From contig CM043969.1 of assembly GCA_014529385.2 (NCBI GenBank), positions 66,598,676 to 66,662,675 on the forward strand: a stretch of 64,000 nucleotides of DNA. The letters are read 5' to 3'. The position numbers were made by a program, and so were the translations under genes. Numbering within the stretch: position 1 is the stretch's first letter; every line of letters begins with the position of its first letter. This document shows, piece after piece, positions 1 to 8,693 of the stretch. Origin of the DNA: Adiantum capillus-veneris (Eukaryota; Streptophyta; Polypodiopsida; Polypodiales; Pteridaceae). The notes under the pieces are model-generated. The model saw only the letters and a program-made list of their open reading frames with translations, was not told where the DNA came from and did no database searches.

Positions 1-327
1 ACAGAGAACTTCATCCATACAGAATTCTTGAAGCAGACGGACTTTGATTATGATGTAGAGGGTGGAGAAATTGAAACTGAGCTAGCCACAGGGCAAACTC
101 ATAAAGTGGTACCGCTCATTGGTGCTCTTCCAATGACTATCCAAGATTATCATGGAAAAGCCGATTTCCACATTATGAAGTCGGGCAATTGTGACGTTCT
201 CTTGCGCATGCCTTGGCATGACAAGAATGATGTGACTCTCCAGGTTCAGAACTGAACCATCACTCTGATGCAGAAGGGCAAGCCAATCGTCCTCAAAGTT
301 CGGTTGTTCGAACAAAACCCTAAATGA
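1..327 (+). pseudogene. Ty3/gypsy protease C-terminal relic (element B1)
   Basis: The reading frame from position 28 encodes the C-terminal half of a gypsy aspartic protease. It has the segment ending in GNCDVLLRMPW, which matches the CDVLLGMPW block seen again in elements D1 and D2 of this window. A TGA at 253-255 interrupts the frame, which resumes as a short strand-rich tail to a TGA at 325-327. The left part is outside the window. Element A is inserted 18 bases further on, and the 3' end of apparently the same element resumes at 7,149, so most of pol was already missing before or after that insertion. This is a dead fragment, not a functional gene. Confidence 0.75.
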
Positions 328-340
328 ACTCTCTAGTTGT

Positions 341-345
341 TTTAT
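341..345. other. Left target-site duplication of element A (TTTAT)
   Basis: TTTAT directly precedes the 5' LTR and is repeated exactly at 7,144-7,148 after the 3' LTR. This 5-bp duplication is the signature of gypsy integrase and fixes the element borders. Confidence 0.95.
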
Positions 346-863
346 TGTTGCTAATTGGACTATTTTCTTATTTTTAATGATTAATCTCTTTTTATGATAT
401 TTTATTATGTGCACTAAGAACTGTTAAAAGATTGTAGCTACAGGAACTGCCATCAGGAACGGACAACTCTGATGTGTCATTTGATGGGTGACGGTAAACA
501 TCGCGAAGGAGTTTCCGTAAGTTCGGTGGAAAGGGCCGGGTTACGAGTGCCTCTGATGCGTCACATGATGGGTGACGGGTGCATCAGTAAGGGGGCATCC
601 CGTAGGCTAAGGAGGAAATCCGAACTGAGTAAGAAAGTACGCGTAAGAACGCAAGCACAAGAATAAAGATGGGTTCAATGAAGCTTTTTACGAAAAGTAG
701 GAACAGTCGCGGGAGGGCAGATGCTTTCCCGCGAGGAGTCTGTGTCTGCATTGCATCTGTGTCGTGTCCTGCACCCAGGGACGCCTGGAATGTGTCCGTG
801 TAGCATTGTTTTCACTAACGGAGTGAGTTTTTAAAGTTTGAACAGATTCACACTTTATTTTAT

Positions 864-881
864 AAAGTGACCGGTCACTTT
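864..881. promoter_or_regulatory. 18-bp perfect palindrome in the U3 of element A
   Basis: AAAGTGACCGGTCACTTT is its own reverse complement. A half-copy (AAGTGACCGG) follows immediately, and the palindrome is unchanged in the 3' LTR at 6,357-6,374. It lies about 165 bp upstream of the TATA box, where a dimeric transcription-factor site could act. The function is inferred. Confidence 0.5.
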
Positions 882-1045
882 TAAGTGACCGGCCTCTTTA
901 TTAATAAAATAACGCAGCCACTTAGTAGATAAAGCAACAAAACCAGCCAGCAAATTCTCTCTCCCTATTTCGGGTAGAACAGCGCCAAAAAAAAAAACGG
1001 CCGTGATCTCTACGCGAGCAGTTATTCGTGCAGTGGCCAAGGAGC

Positions 1046-1052
1046 TATAAAA
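1046..1052 (+). promoter_or_regulatory. TATA box of the element A LTR promoter
   Basis: TATAAAA in the context GGAGCTATAAAAGCACC; the same motif is in the 3' LTR at 6,538-6,544. Transcription should begin about 30 bases downstream, defining the U3/R border near 1,080. Confidence 0.6.
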
Positions 1053-1236
1053 GCACCACATGCCCTCACTCACGGGAGGTACCAACATCAGCAAGAGAAG
1101 ACTCTGCCGCAAGAGATCGCGAGACTACGAAGCACGAAAGTCGCTTTTCCCGCGCAAGAGTGACAGGTATCTATTGTGGATTCGCCATACGAATTGTTGT
1201 CGCGTGTTTGTGTGGTTTATTTTTGCAAGAATCTCC

Positions 1237-1450
1237 CGTCTTACGGGAAGGCCCTTCACGGGAAGTACGGCTTCACGCCTAAGTCCCTTACGGGAAAGTA
1301 CAGCTTTGCGCCTAAGTCCCTTACGGGAAGGAACGGCCTTGTGCCCAAGACCTTTACGGGAAAGTACGGCTTCATGCCTAAGTCCCTTTATGGGAAAGTA
1401 CGGCCTCGTGCCTAAGTCCCTTACGGGAAGGAACGACCTTCGGGTCTAAG
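1237..1450 (+). repeat. ~33-bp tandem repeat array inside the 5' LTR (R/U5)
   Basis: About six degenerate units of roughly 33 bp built on CCTTACGGGAAAGTACGGC, each ending near CCTAAGTC. The same array is in the 3' LTR at 6,730-6,942. It lies downstream of the TATA box, so it would form part of the RNA leader. Confidence 0.85.
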
Positions 1451-1651
1451 ATTACGGAACGGAGGGGTTTCCTCGGGTTCTCGTGCTTGTATACGAATTC
1501 TCCCTGAATAGAAGAATACTCTTAACGGGGGGGGGACCAGCCCATCTTCTGGTCCCCAATACTGTGTCGATCTTCTCCCTTCTCTCACATTTGCAAAGTA
1601 TTTTAATTTTCAGATTTTCACGTGCTTGTGTACGCTCCCGTTTTGTGACAG

Positions 1652-1663
1652 TGGTATCAGAGC
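1652..1663 (+). other. Primer-binding site of element A
   Basis: TGGTATCAGAGC begins one base after the 5' LTR and is complementary to the 3' end of plant initiator methionine tRNA, the usual primer for plant LTR elements. Confidence 0.9.
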
Positions 1664-1720
1664 TCTGACTCCTCTCTTTCTCTGCAAAGAAGGACGATTC
1701 CGGGAAGAACGGGAAGAACC

Positions 1721-3040
1721 ATGTAGAGCCAAGGGAGAAGCGTTGAAGAGGAGCTTCAACAAGTGCAGGCTCAGCTTGCGGAGTTGCAACAAATCTTACT
1801 GTTGCCAGACGTCCAAAAGCTTTTGGGCGGAATGAAGAAAACGAATGGAACTGATGCAGCCAAGCATCCAGACAACACTGTTGGCGTGAGACCACAGGAG
1901 GCAAGAGAAGAAGAACGTGCCGAGGTGCTCAAAGGATCTTCGGATCGTAATGAACGGCCTACTCCAAGGAAAGGCCAGGAAAAAGCACTCTCTTTGCTAG
2001 ACGAGAGCAAGGACATCTCTATCTCATCTCCATCTTACTCTCCTGATTATACTTCTACTTCTCGATCATCTCGTTAGAAGGAGGAAGCCGCTACTACTAC
2101 TACTCTTCATCAACCTAAAGATAAGCCTCGATTCAGGAAGCATGGTCGCAAGTCTCAACATCGCATGAGAGTCTTCAAATCGGGCGACAAGGACATCAAG
2201 TTCGAAACCTACAATGGACAAAGAGACATCTCCAAAGCACTATCCTTCATCAGACAGTTTGAAGTCGCCTTTACCAATGGGCACTTCACAGAAAGATCCA
2301 AATTACGCCATGTGGGGATGCACCTCAAGGAAACGGCAAGTAATTGGTGGCTAGCCAAGATTCTGGAAGGTTCTCAGGCCAGAACTTGGGAGAGCTTCAA
2401 ATCTGAATTTTATGAACAATTTCTTCCACTTGACTTCGAGCAGGACATACGGAAGCAATGGGACTGGCTTGCCTAGAAGGAACATGAAAAAGTAACGACC
2501 TATGTGGACAAGTATTGGTCGGTTCTTCTGAAGGTCACTCCCTTCATGAAGATTGCCAACGAGGAAAAGAAAAGAAAGTTCGAAGCGGGTCTCCAACTGC
2601 AGCTTCGAAAGAGTATGAAGGTGTATCCACACGATACTCTTCAAAGGATGATGGAGTCAGCAATCATTGCTGAGGATTTGCACTCAACTGTGACGCCAAG
2701 AAAGATGGAGCATAGCACTTACCGTGCAAGACAAAGAGAGGTCTACGATGACCAAGGGGGCCAAGGAAGAAAACGTCCTCCATCTAGAGACGATGATCAT
2801 TCAAAGAAGCCAAAGGGCACTGGCAAGCGAACTAAGTATCTTTCTCCTACTCAACTCCAAACTTTCAGAGAGGAAGGAAGATGCTTCTACTGTGGCGAGA
2901 AAGGACATATGAAACCGGACTGCCCTCTAAAGCAGCAACGGCAAGAACAAGCTTCTGCAAGGCAAGAAAAAGCAAGGAAGGAACCCGCACCGCCAAGCTC
3001 GAACTCAATTCCAGATGTTCAAGGAAACACTCCTGATGAA
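1721..3040 (+). pseudogene. gag: Element A gag: capsid-like region and zinc knuckle
   Basis: The likely start is the ATG at 1,721, because its frame runs through the whole polyprotein; its second codon is TAG. A short coiled-coil-like stretch rich in Glu, Gln and Leu follows. The retrotransposon gag domain runs from about 2,195 to 2,560, with the typical IRQFEVAF and NWWLAK blocks. Two more in-frame TAG codons lie at 2,075-2,077 and 2,474-2,476. The CCHC zinc knuckle (CFYCGEKGHMKPDC, 2,882-2,923) binds genomic RNA during packaging. Only about 48 codons separate it from the RT linker, where elements D and E carry an aspartic protease, so the protease is absent. The product would be a virus-like-particle protein, but this copy cannot make it without stop suppression. 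Confidence 0.85.
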
Positions 3041-4981
3041 CTCTCTCCGGTACGCCCGAAAGATCACCGCATAGATCTCATACCGGGTAGCTCGCCTCCC
3101 AATCAACCCCCTTATCGGGTGAGTCTTGCTCAGCAAGAGGAAATTTTGAAGCAAGTCAACGAGCTTCTAGAGAAAGGGTTAGTACGGCCAAGTGCTTCAC
3201 CCTACTGCTCTCCAGTTCTACTGGTGCAGAAGAAAGATGGCACGTTTCGAATGTGCATAGACTATCGGTCTTTAAACAAGATCACAATCAAGAATCGCTT
3301 TCCGATCCCCCGGATTGATGATATACTTGATAAGTTGCAGGGTGCAAGTGTCTTTAGTCGCATAGACTTAAAGAGTGGGTATCACCAGATACGGATCGCC
3401 CCTGAGGATGTCCACAAGACTGCTTTCCGCACAACCTTTGGACTATATGAATTTTTGGTAATGCCTTTCGGCTTGACAAATGCTCCTGCGACGTTCAATC
3501 GCATGATGGACCGCATTTTCAGCCCGTATCGAGCTTTTACGGGAGTATTCTTTGACGACATACTCATCTTCTCTAAGTCAGAAGAGGAACATCGGAAGCA
3601 CTTGGACTTAGTGTTTCAAGAATTGCGAAAGCATGAGTTGCATGTGAATGCAAAGAAGAGCCAGTTCTTTCTCTCAGAGATACACTATCTAGGCCATATA
3701 GTCTCTCACAATCAAGTGAGTATGGATCCTGCCAAGATCCGAGTGGTAGAAGATTGGCCTATTCCCACTACAGCGCATGATGTACATAGTTTCGTGGGAT
3801 TATGTTCATATTATCGAAGGTTTGTCCAAGGATTTGCTCATGTAACGGGACCACTTCATGATTTGACAAAGAAGAAGATTCCTTTCAGATGGGGATCGAG
3901 ACAACAAGGAGCTTTTGATCGGCTCAAGTATTTGCTAAGCCATGGACCTATTTTGATAGTGCCTGACTTAAGGAAACCATTTGAGGTTCATTGCGATGCT
4001 TCAGGCGATTGCATCGGAGCAGTGTTAAACCAAGAAGGCCATGCAGTGGCTTATGAAAGCAGACGGCTTAAGGATGCAGAGTTGCATGCATCAATCTACG
4101 AAAAGGAACTCTCGGCTGTGATTCACGCCTTATCCAACTGGAAGCACTATCTTCTAGGAGCGGATTTTGTGATCAAGACTGATCACCAGAGTTTGCGGTA
4201 TTTTCTTACGCAAAGGAAACTATCTGAGAAGCAGATGAGGTGGGCAAACTTTTTGTCTATGTTTCACTTCCAGATCCTTCACACGACTGGGAGTAAGAAT
4301 GTAGTCGCAGACGCACTGTCTAGGCGGCCCAGAGTGAACGCTATCACTTCGGTGTATCACCAAGAATTAGAAGCACTACCGGATTTATATCCGAATGATC
4401 CAAATTTCTCCACCATTTGGGGAAAGCTACATCGTGGAGAGAATGAGTTTCCCTATTCCATTCGGGACGGTTATCTCTACCACCATCAAGCCATATGTGT
4501 GGCGGAACCATTAAGAAAGAAGATCATGGATGAAGCACACGCTTCGCCTTATGCGGGTCATCGGGGTATTCTCCCTACGACCTTAGCAATGGAAAGATAT
4601 TTCTTTTGGCCTAGCCTTAAAGCAGACATTGATAAGTATGTCAGGGAATGCTTGGTTTGCCAAAAAGTGAAGTATGATCGGCATAAGACGCCTCGGTTGC
4701 TATAACCTTTGCCTGTGCCTAATGAACCTTGGGAAAGTATTGCCATGGACTTCATCATGGACCTCCCTAGAACTCAGACTGGAAATGACACGATCTGGAC
4801 CATTGTGGACAGGTTTAGCAAGCAAGCACACTTTATACCAGTCAAGAAAACGATAAAAGCAGATCATATGGCTAGGGTCTTTCTGGCACAGATCTTTAAG
4901 CATCATGGAATGCCTAAGTCTATTGTGAGTGATCGAAGATCCTCGCATGACAGGAAATTTTTGGCGTGCCTTGATGGATAA
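3041..4981 (+). pseudogene. pol: Element A pol: reverse transcriptase, RNase H, integrase N-half
   Basis: The frame of gag continues. The RT linker (RIDLIPGSSPPN) is near 3,070, RT fingers with [20 protein letters not shown] near 3,260, and the catalytic FFDD at 3,548-3,559. RNase H has its first Asp in HCDASGD near 3,995, then YEKEL and KTDHQSL. Integrase begins with an HHCC zinc-binding region (HASPYAGHRG ... CLVCQ) at about 4,540-4,665, and the first catalytic Asp is in SIAMDFIMDLP near 4,750. A TAA at 4,703-4,705 replaces a Gln-type codon before the catalytic core. One extra A near 4,935 shifts the frame just before the second catalytic Asp (SDR|DPR). RT and RNase H motifs are otherwise intact over more than 700 codons. 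Confidence 0.92.
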
Positions 4982-5826
4982 TCTTGGTACAAAGCTGAAT
5001 TTTTCATCTGCCTACCATCCTCAAACGGACGGGCAAAGTGAGATAGCCAATTCCACAGTATTGGATATGTTAAAAGCTTATGTGTCAGACCGGCAATCTG
5101 ACTGGGAGAAATATTTGCCTCTTGTCGAGTATGTGTATAACAATACCATACACTCATCGACGGGGAAAGCACCTTTTGAGATTCTATATGGTAAGCCTTT
5201 GCTTCCACCCATCCTTTTGAGATTCTATATGGTAAGCCTTTGCAGCAGATGAATTTGTCCGGGACTTGGACACAGCCTACGGGCAAGTTAGGAGAGCTAT
5301 CCTACGCTCTCAGGAAAAGCATAAGAAAGCTGTAGACAAGCACAACAGGAATCTAGACTTCACAGTCGGACAGTTAGTCTTACTCAAGTTTGAGAAGGCA
5401 AGACTTAAGAAACAAGCGTCTCATAAGGGGAAAGTGGTAAAACTTTCTACCCGTTATTATGGGCCGTTTAAGATCATTGAGCGAGTGAATGATGTCGCTT
5501 TCCGATTAGAGCTACCGCCTAATTGGAAGATCCATAATGCTTTCCATGTCAGTTTACTCCGGCCGTATGTGGGACCGCCTCCAAGCTAGCCTAGTGCTGA
5601 GGAACCTCCTGAGGTTGAGGAAACGGAAGAAATACTCCAACCGGAACAAATAGCAAGTCATCAAGAGCGGTCTCTCGAATCCATAAAGATAACACGGAAG
5701 TATTTGGTTAAGTTTAAGAACTATTTGAATCTAGATGCTCAGTGGATGACGCAGGAGGAATTAGCAGCTTATCCCGAGATACTGGAGGTATGTGTCCAAG
5801 CACTACAGTTGAGGTCAACTGTTTAG
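4929..5826 (+). pseudogene. Element A integrase C-half and chromodomain-like tail
   Basis: After the frameshift the integrase core resumes with DPRMTGNFW, SSAYHPQTDGQSE and the catalytic-Glu region. A 41-bp duplication at 5,172-5,243 shifts the frame again. From 5,266 the GPFKIIERVND and NAFHVSLLRPY blocks typical of the gypsy integrase C-terminus follow, then a TAG at 5,587-5,589. After that stop the frame is open to 5,826 and encodes a segment with KYLVKFKNY, an aromatic/acidic arrangement like the chromodomains that steer chromovirus insertion to heterochromatin. The chromodomain assignment is by motif resemblance, and element E has a similar tail. Confidence 0.85.
5172..5243 (+). repeat. 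41-bp slippage duplication within integrase
   Basis: A 31-bp segment beginning CCTTTTGAGATTC occurs at 5,172-5,202 and again at 5,213-5,243. The 41-bp period is not a multiple of three, so the integrase frame is broken here. Confidence 0.9.
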
Positions 5827-5838
5827 AAGCCAGAGGGA
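5826..5838 (+). other. Polypurine tract of element A
   Basis: The purine-rich run GAAGCCAGAGGGA sits immediately upstream of the 3' LTR start (TGTTG), where plus-strand DNA synthesis would be primed. Confidence 0.75.
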
Positions 5839-7143
5839 TGTTGCTAATTGGACTATTTTCTTATTTTTAATGATTAATCTCTTTTTATGATATTTTATTA
5901 TGTGCACTAAGAACTGTTAAAAGATTGTAGCTACAGGAATTGCCATTAGGAACGGACAACTCTAATGTGTCATTTGATGGGTGACGGTAAACATCGCGAA
6001 GGAGTTTCCGTAAGTTCGGTGGAAAGGGCCGGGTTACGAGTGCCTCTGATGCGTCACATGATGGGTGACGAGTGCATCAGTAAGGGGGCATCCCGTAGGC
6101 TAAGGAGGAAATCCGAACTGAGTAAGAAAGTACGCGTAAGAACGCAAGCACAAGAATAAAGATGGGTTCAATGAAGCTTTTTACGAAAAGCAAGAACAGT
6201 CGCGGGAGGGCAAATGCTTTCCCGCGAGGAGTCTGTGTCTGCATTGCATCTGTGTCGTGTCCTGCACCCGGGGACGCCTGGAATGTGTCCGTGTAGCATT
6301 GTTTTCACTAACGGAGTGAGTTTTTAAAGTTTGAACAGATTCACACTTTATTTTATAAAGTGACCGGTCACTTTTAAGTGACCGGCCTCTTTATTAATAA
6401 AATAAAGCAGCCACTTAGTAGATAAAGCAACAAAACCAACCAGCGAATTCTCTCTCCCTATTTCGGGTAGAACAGTGCCCAAAAAAAAACGGCCGCGATC
6501 TCTACGCGAGCAGTTATTCGTGCCGTGGCCAAGGAGCTATAAAAGCACCACATGCCCTCACTCGCGGGAGGTACCAACATCAGCAAGAGAAGACTCTGCT
6601 GCAAGAGATCGCGAGACTACGAAGCACGAAAGTCGCTTTTCCCGCGCAAGAGTGACAGGTATCTATTGTGGATTCGCCATACGAATTGTTGTCGCGTGTT
6701 TGTGTGGTTTGTTTTTGCAGGAATCTCCCGTCTTACGGGAAGGCCCTTCACGGGAAGTACGGCTTCACGCCTAAGTCCCTTACGGGAAAGTACGGCTTCG
6801 CGCCTAAGTCCCTTACGGGAAGGAACGGCCTTGTGCCCAAGCCCTTTACGGGAAAGTACGGCTTCATGCCTAAGTCCCTTTACGGGAAAGTACGGCCTCG
6901 TGCCTAAGTCCCTTACGGGAAGGAACGACCTTCAGGTCTAAGATTACAGAACGGAGGAGTTTCCTCGGGTTCTCGTGCTTGTATACGAATTCTCCCTGAA
7001 TAGAAGAATACTCTTAACGGGGGGGGGACCAGCCCATCAGAATGGTCCCCAATACTGTGTCGATCTTCTCCCTTCTCTCACATTTGCAAAGTATTTTAAT
7101 TTTCAGATTTTCACGTGCTCTTGTACGCTCCCGTTTTGTGACA
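5839..7143 (+). repeat. 3' LTR of element A
   Basis: Same length and borders as 346-1,650, with the TATA box at 6,538, the palindrome at 6,357 and the repeat array at 6,730-6,942. It is followed directly by TTTAT (7,144-7,148). Confidence 0.95.
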
Positions 7144-7148
7144 TTTAT

Positions 7149-8044
7149 AGTTAGATACTTTTGAACTTTGTTTGAGAAAGTATTGTTTGAAATTTGTTTG
7201 AAATGGCCGGCATCTGTTTTAAACCTGACTTGGTGTCGATTTGAATTGTCTGACTCTGGTTTTAATACTGGTTTTAATGATTTGGTGATATTTACTCCCG
7301 ACTGGAGTACTCCAGAGAAATAATGTTGAGAATGCTTGTTCATACTCATGGCCCGGACCCTTGTGGTTATTTGCGGGGGGAGTATTGAATGATTGAAAAG
7401 TGTTGTTTTTACTCATGGCCCGGATCTAGATGGTTATTTAAGGGGGGAGTATTAAGAACTCTGAGCAGTCCTTAGTCTCGGCACCTCCAATCAACGAAGG
7501 CTACGGTCTGGGGGGCGTTTGGTTGTAAAAGGCCGCTATATCTCATGGCTCGGACCTTTTTAGGTTATTTGCGGGAGGAGTGATGAGGGAGTCGTTGAAC
7601 AGCTCATGGCTCGGACCGGGATGATTATTTGCGGGGGGAGTGTTCATCAGCGACTTTATGTTTATATGTCTTTGTAACATGCATATGTGAGCATTTGTGT
7701 TGCATTGTGATGTGCCAACCACTGAATATTGCTAATTGGATGAGATTGCCTGGGTATGTAATTTTAGTGCATCAAGACACCCGTGAAAGATCAGTGCGGT
7801 CTCGGTGTGATGACTAATTTTACTATGTCGGAATATCAAGAGTTTCGATATGGACAAAAGGAGAAGCCAGCTCCTTCATCAAAAGAGCTGAAAGGAGAAG
7901 CCAACTCCTTAACAAAAAAAAGAGCAAACTGATTGTCCCTCGAATTGTCCCTTGGAATGACCCTCGAAAATTTTTGAGCTAACTTGAATTGTTTTGCAGA
8001 TATACTGTAATCGCGGACGATTACTTTCTTTCAAGAGGGGGGGA
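7149..8044 (+). mobile_element. B1 element non-coding 3' region ending in a polypurine tract
   Basis: No coding sequence is recognisable. The stretch matches 25,690-26,269 plus 28,716-28,948 (element B2) in order: a T- and G-rich start, a repeat array, a block around CATATGTGAGCA, and a terminal block around GATTGTCCCTC. It ends in the purine tract CAAGAGGGGGGGA next to the LTR at 8,045. B-family elements therefore carry a long non-coding 3' region of about 0.8-0.9 kb. Confidence 0.8.
7341..7645 (+). repeat. Interspersed CTCATGGCYCGGACC repeats with purine tracts
   Basis: Four copies of CTCATGGC(C/T)CGGA near 7,344, 7,411, 7,541 and 7,602 are each followed 15-25 bases later by GGTTATTTGCGGGGGGAGT or a close variant. 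One more copy is in B2 near 26,055. Every unit ends in a short purine tract resembling the real PPT at 8,032-8,044. Confidence 0.8.
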
Positions 8045-8693
8045 TGTCACAAACTGCTGACATGTCAAGTCACTGAAGAGCAGAGCCAACCTTCAGATCA
8101 CGGCCGAGGGGCCTAAAACCTAAGAAGAACAAGCAACAACAGAAGAAGAAGTCCTACCAACTTATGGGACCCTGTTCAATGGGGCCCACGTGACATAGCG
8201 GGATTAAAATAAAGCAAGGCCCACACACACAAAGACTTGTGCAGCTGATGACGTGGCAACAATACAAATGCTCCAGAAATTGCGTTGACATGCTGACTAG
8301 GCAGCCTATACAGATTTGCGCGATTTGCACTGTTGACGTGGCAATTGTAAGGATTTCTGTACCGCTTTTGGGCCAGTTGCTTTTGAGTTTAAAGCTTTTC
8401 ATTGTAACCGCTTTTCATAGGCCAAGGGCGTTTAAATAAGTGCAGAGGGCTCATTCTCTGGCATTTTTCATGGAGAAGGTGCAAAGTCTAGAGTACCAAC
8501 GTTGTACAGAGTTCAAGTAATACAAAGAAATACCCAAAGGGGCGCCAAGGTTTGGGGCCAATACTCTCTGGGGTGGAATTCCCCCACTTCGGGTCGCGTG
8601 TCATCTCTCTTTCAATTTCAGTTGTTATTGAAGTGCTAAAAGTATGTTAAGTCTGTTCTTTTCTATTGGCACGTGATGCCCGTCTTGTGACAC
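8045..8693 (+). repeat. B-family LTR (3' LTR of B1)
   Basis: Starts TGTCACAAACTGCTGACATG and ends CCCGTCTTGTGACA, 649 bp. It matches the other B LTRs (14,693; 24,085; 28,949; and 10,166-10,855 reversed). It contains GACGTGGCA boxes near 8,250 and 8,333, a TTTAAATA TATA-like box near 8,430, and the AAAGAAATACC...GGGGCGCC module at 8,521-8,559. It abuts the minus-strand gag of B3. Confidence 0.85.

Larger units (their letters stand above)
346..1650 (+). repeat. 5' LTR of element A
   Basis: Starts TGTTGCTAATTGG and ends TTTTGTGACA; it matches 5,839-7,143 in sequence and length (1,305 bp each). It contains an 18-bp palindrome, a TATA box near 1,046 and, downstream of the TATA box, an array of ~33-bp repeats, so that array should lie in the transcribed R/U5 part. 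Confidence 0.95.
346..7143 (+). mobile_element. Element A: structurally complete Ty3/gypsy LTR retrotransposon
   Basis: A 6,798-bp element bounded by two 1,305-bp LTRs that start TGTTG and end TGACA. It has a PBS immediately after the 5' LTR, a purine tract before the 3' LTR and perfect TTTAT target duplications. By eye the LTRs differ at about 30 sites, mostly transitions (roughly 2-3%), so the insertion is fairly young. The internal region of about 4.2 kb encodes gag, RT, RNase H, integrase and a chromodomain-like tail in one mostly continuous frame, but no aspartic protease. Five in-frame stops, one 1-nt frameshift and one 41-bp duplication inactivate it. It sits inside the B1 relic. Confidence 0.95.

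Noticed and set aside
1028-1449. Three overlapping plus-strand frames in the element A LTR with repeated Pro-Leu-Arg or Gly-Lys-Tyr units
   Set aside because: They reflect the 33-bp tandem repeat read in three frames; there is no protein-like conservation and they lie in an LTR.
1721-5826. Stop repair by U-to-C RNA editing, known in fern organelles
   Set aside because: That editing acts on plastid and mitochondrial transcripts; this is a nuclear retroelement with additional frameshifts, so deamination is simpler.
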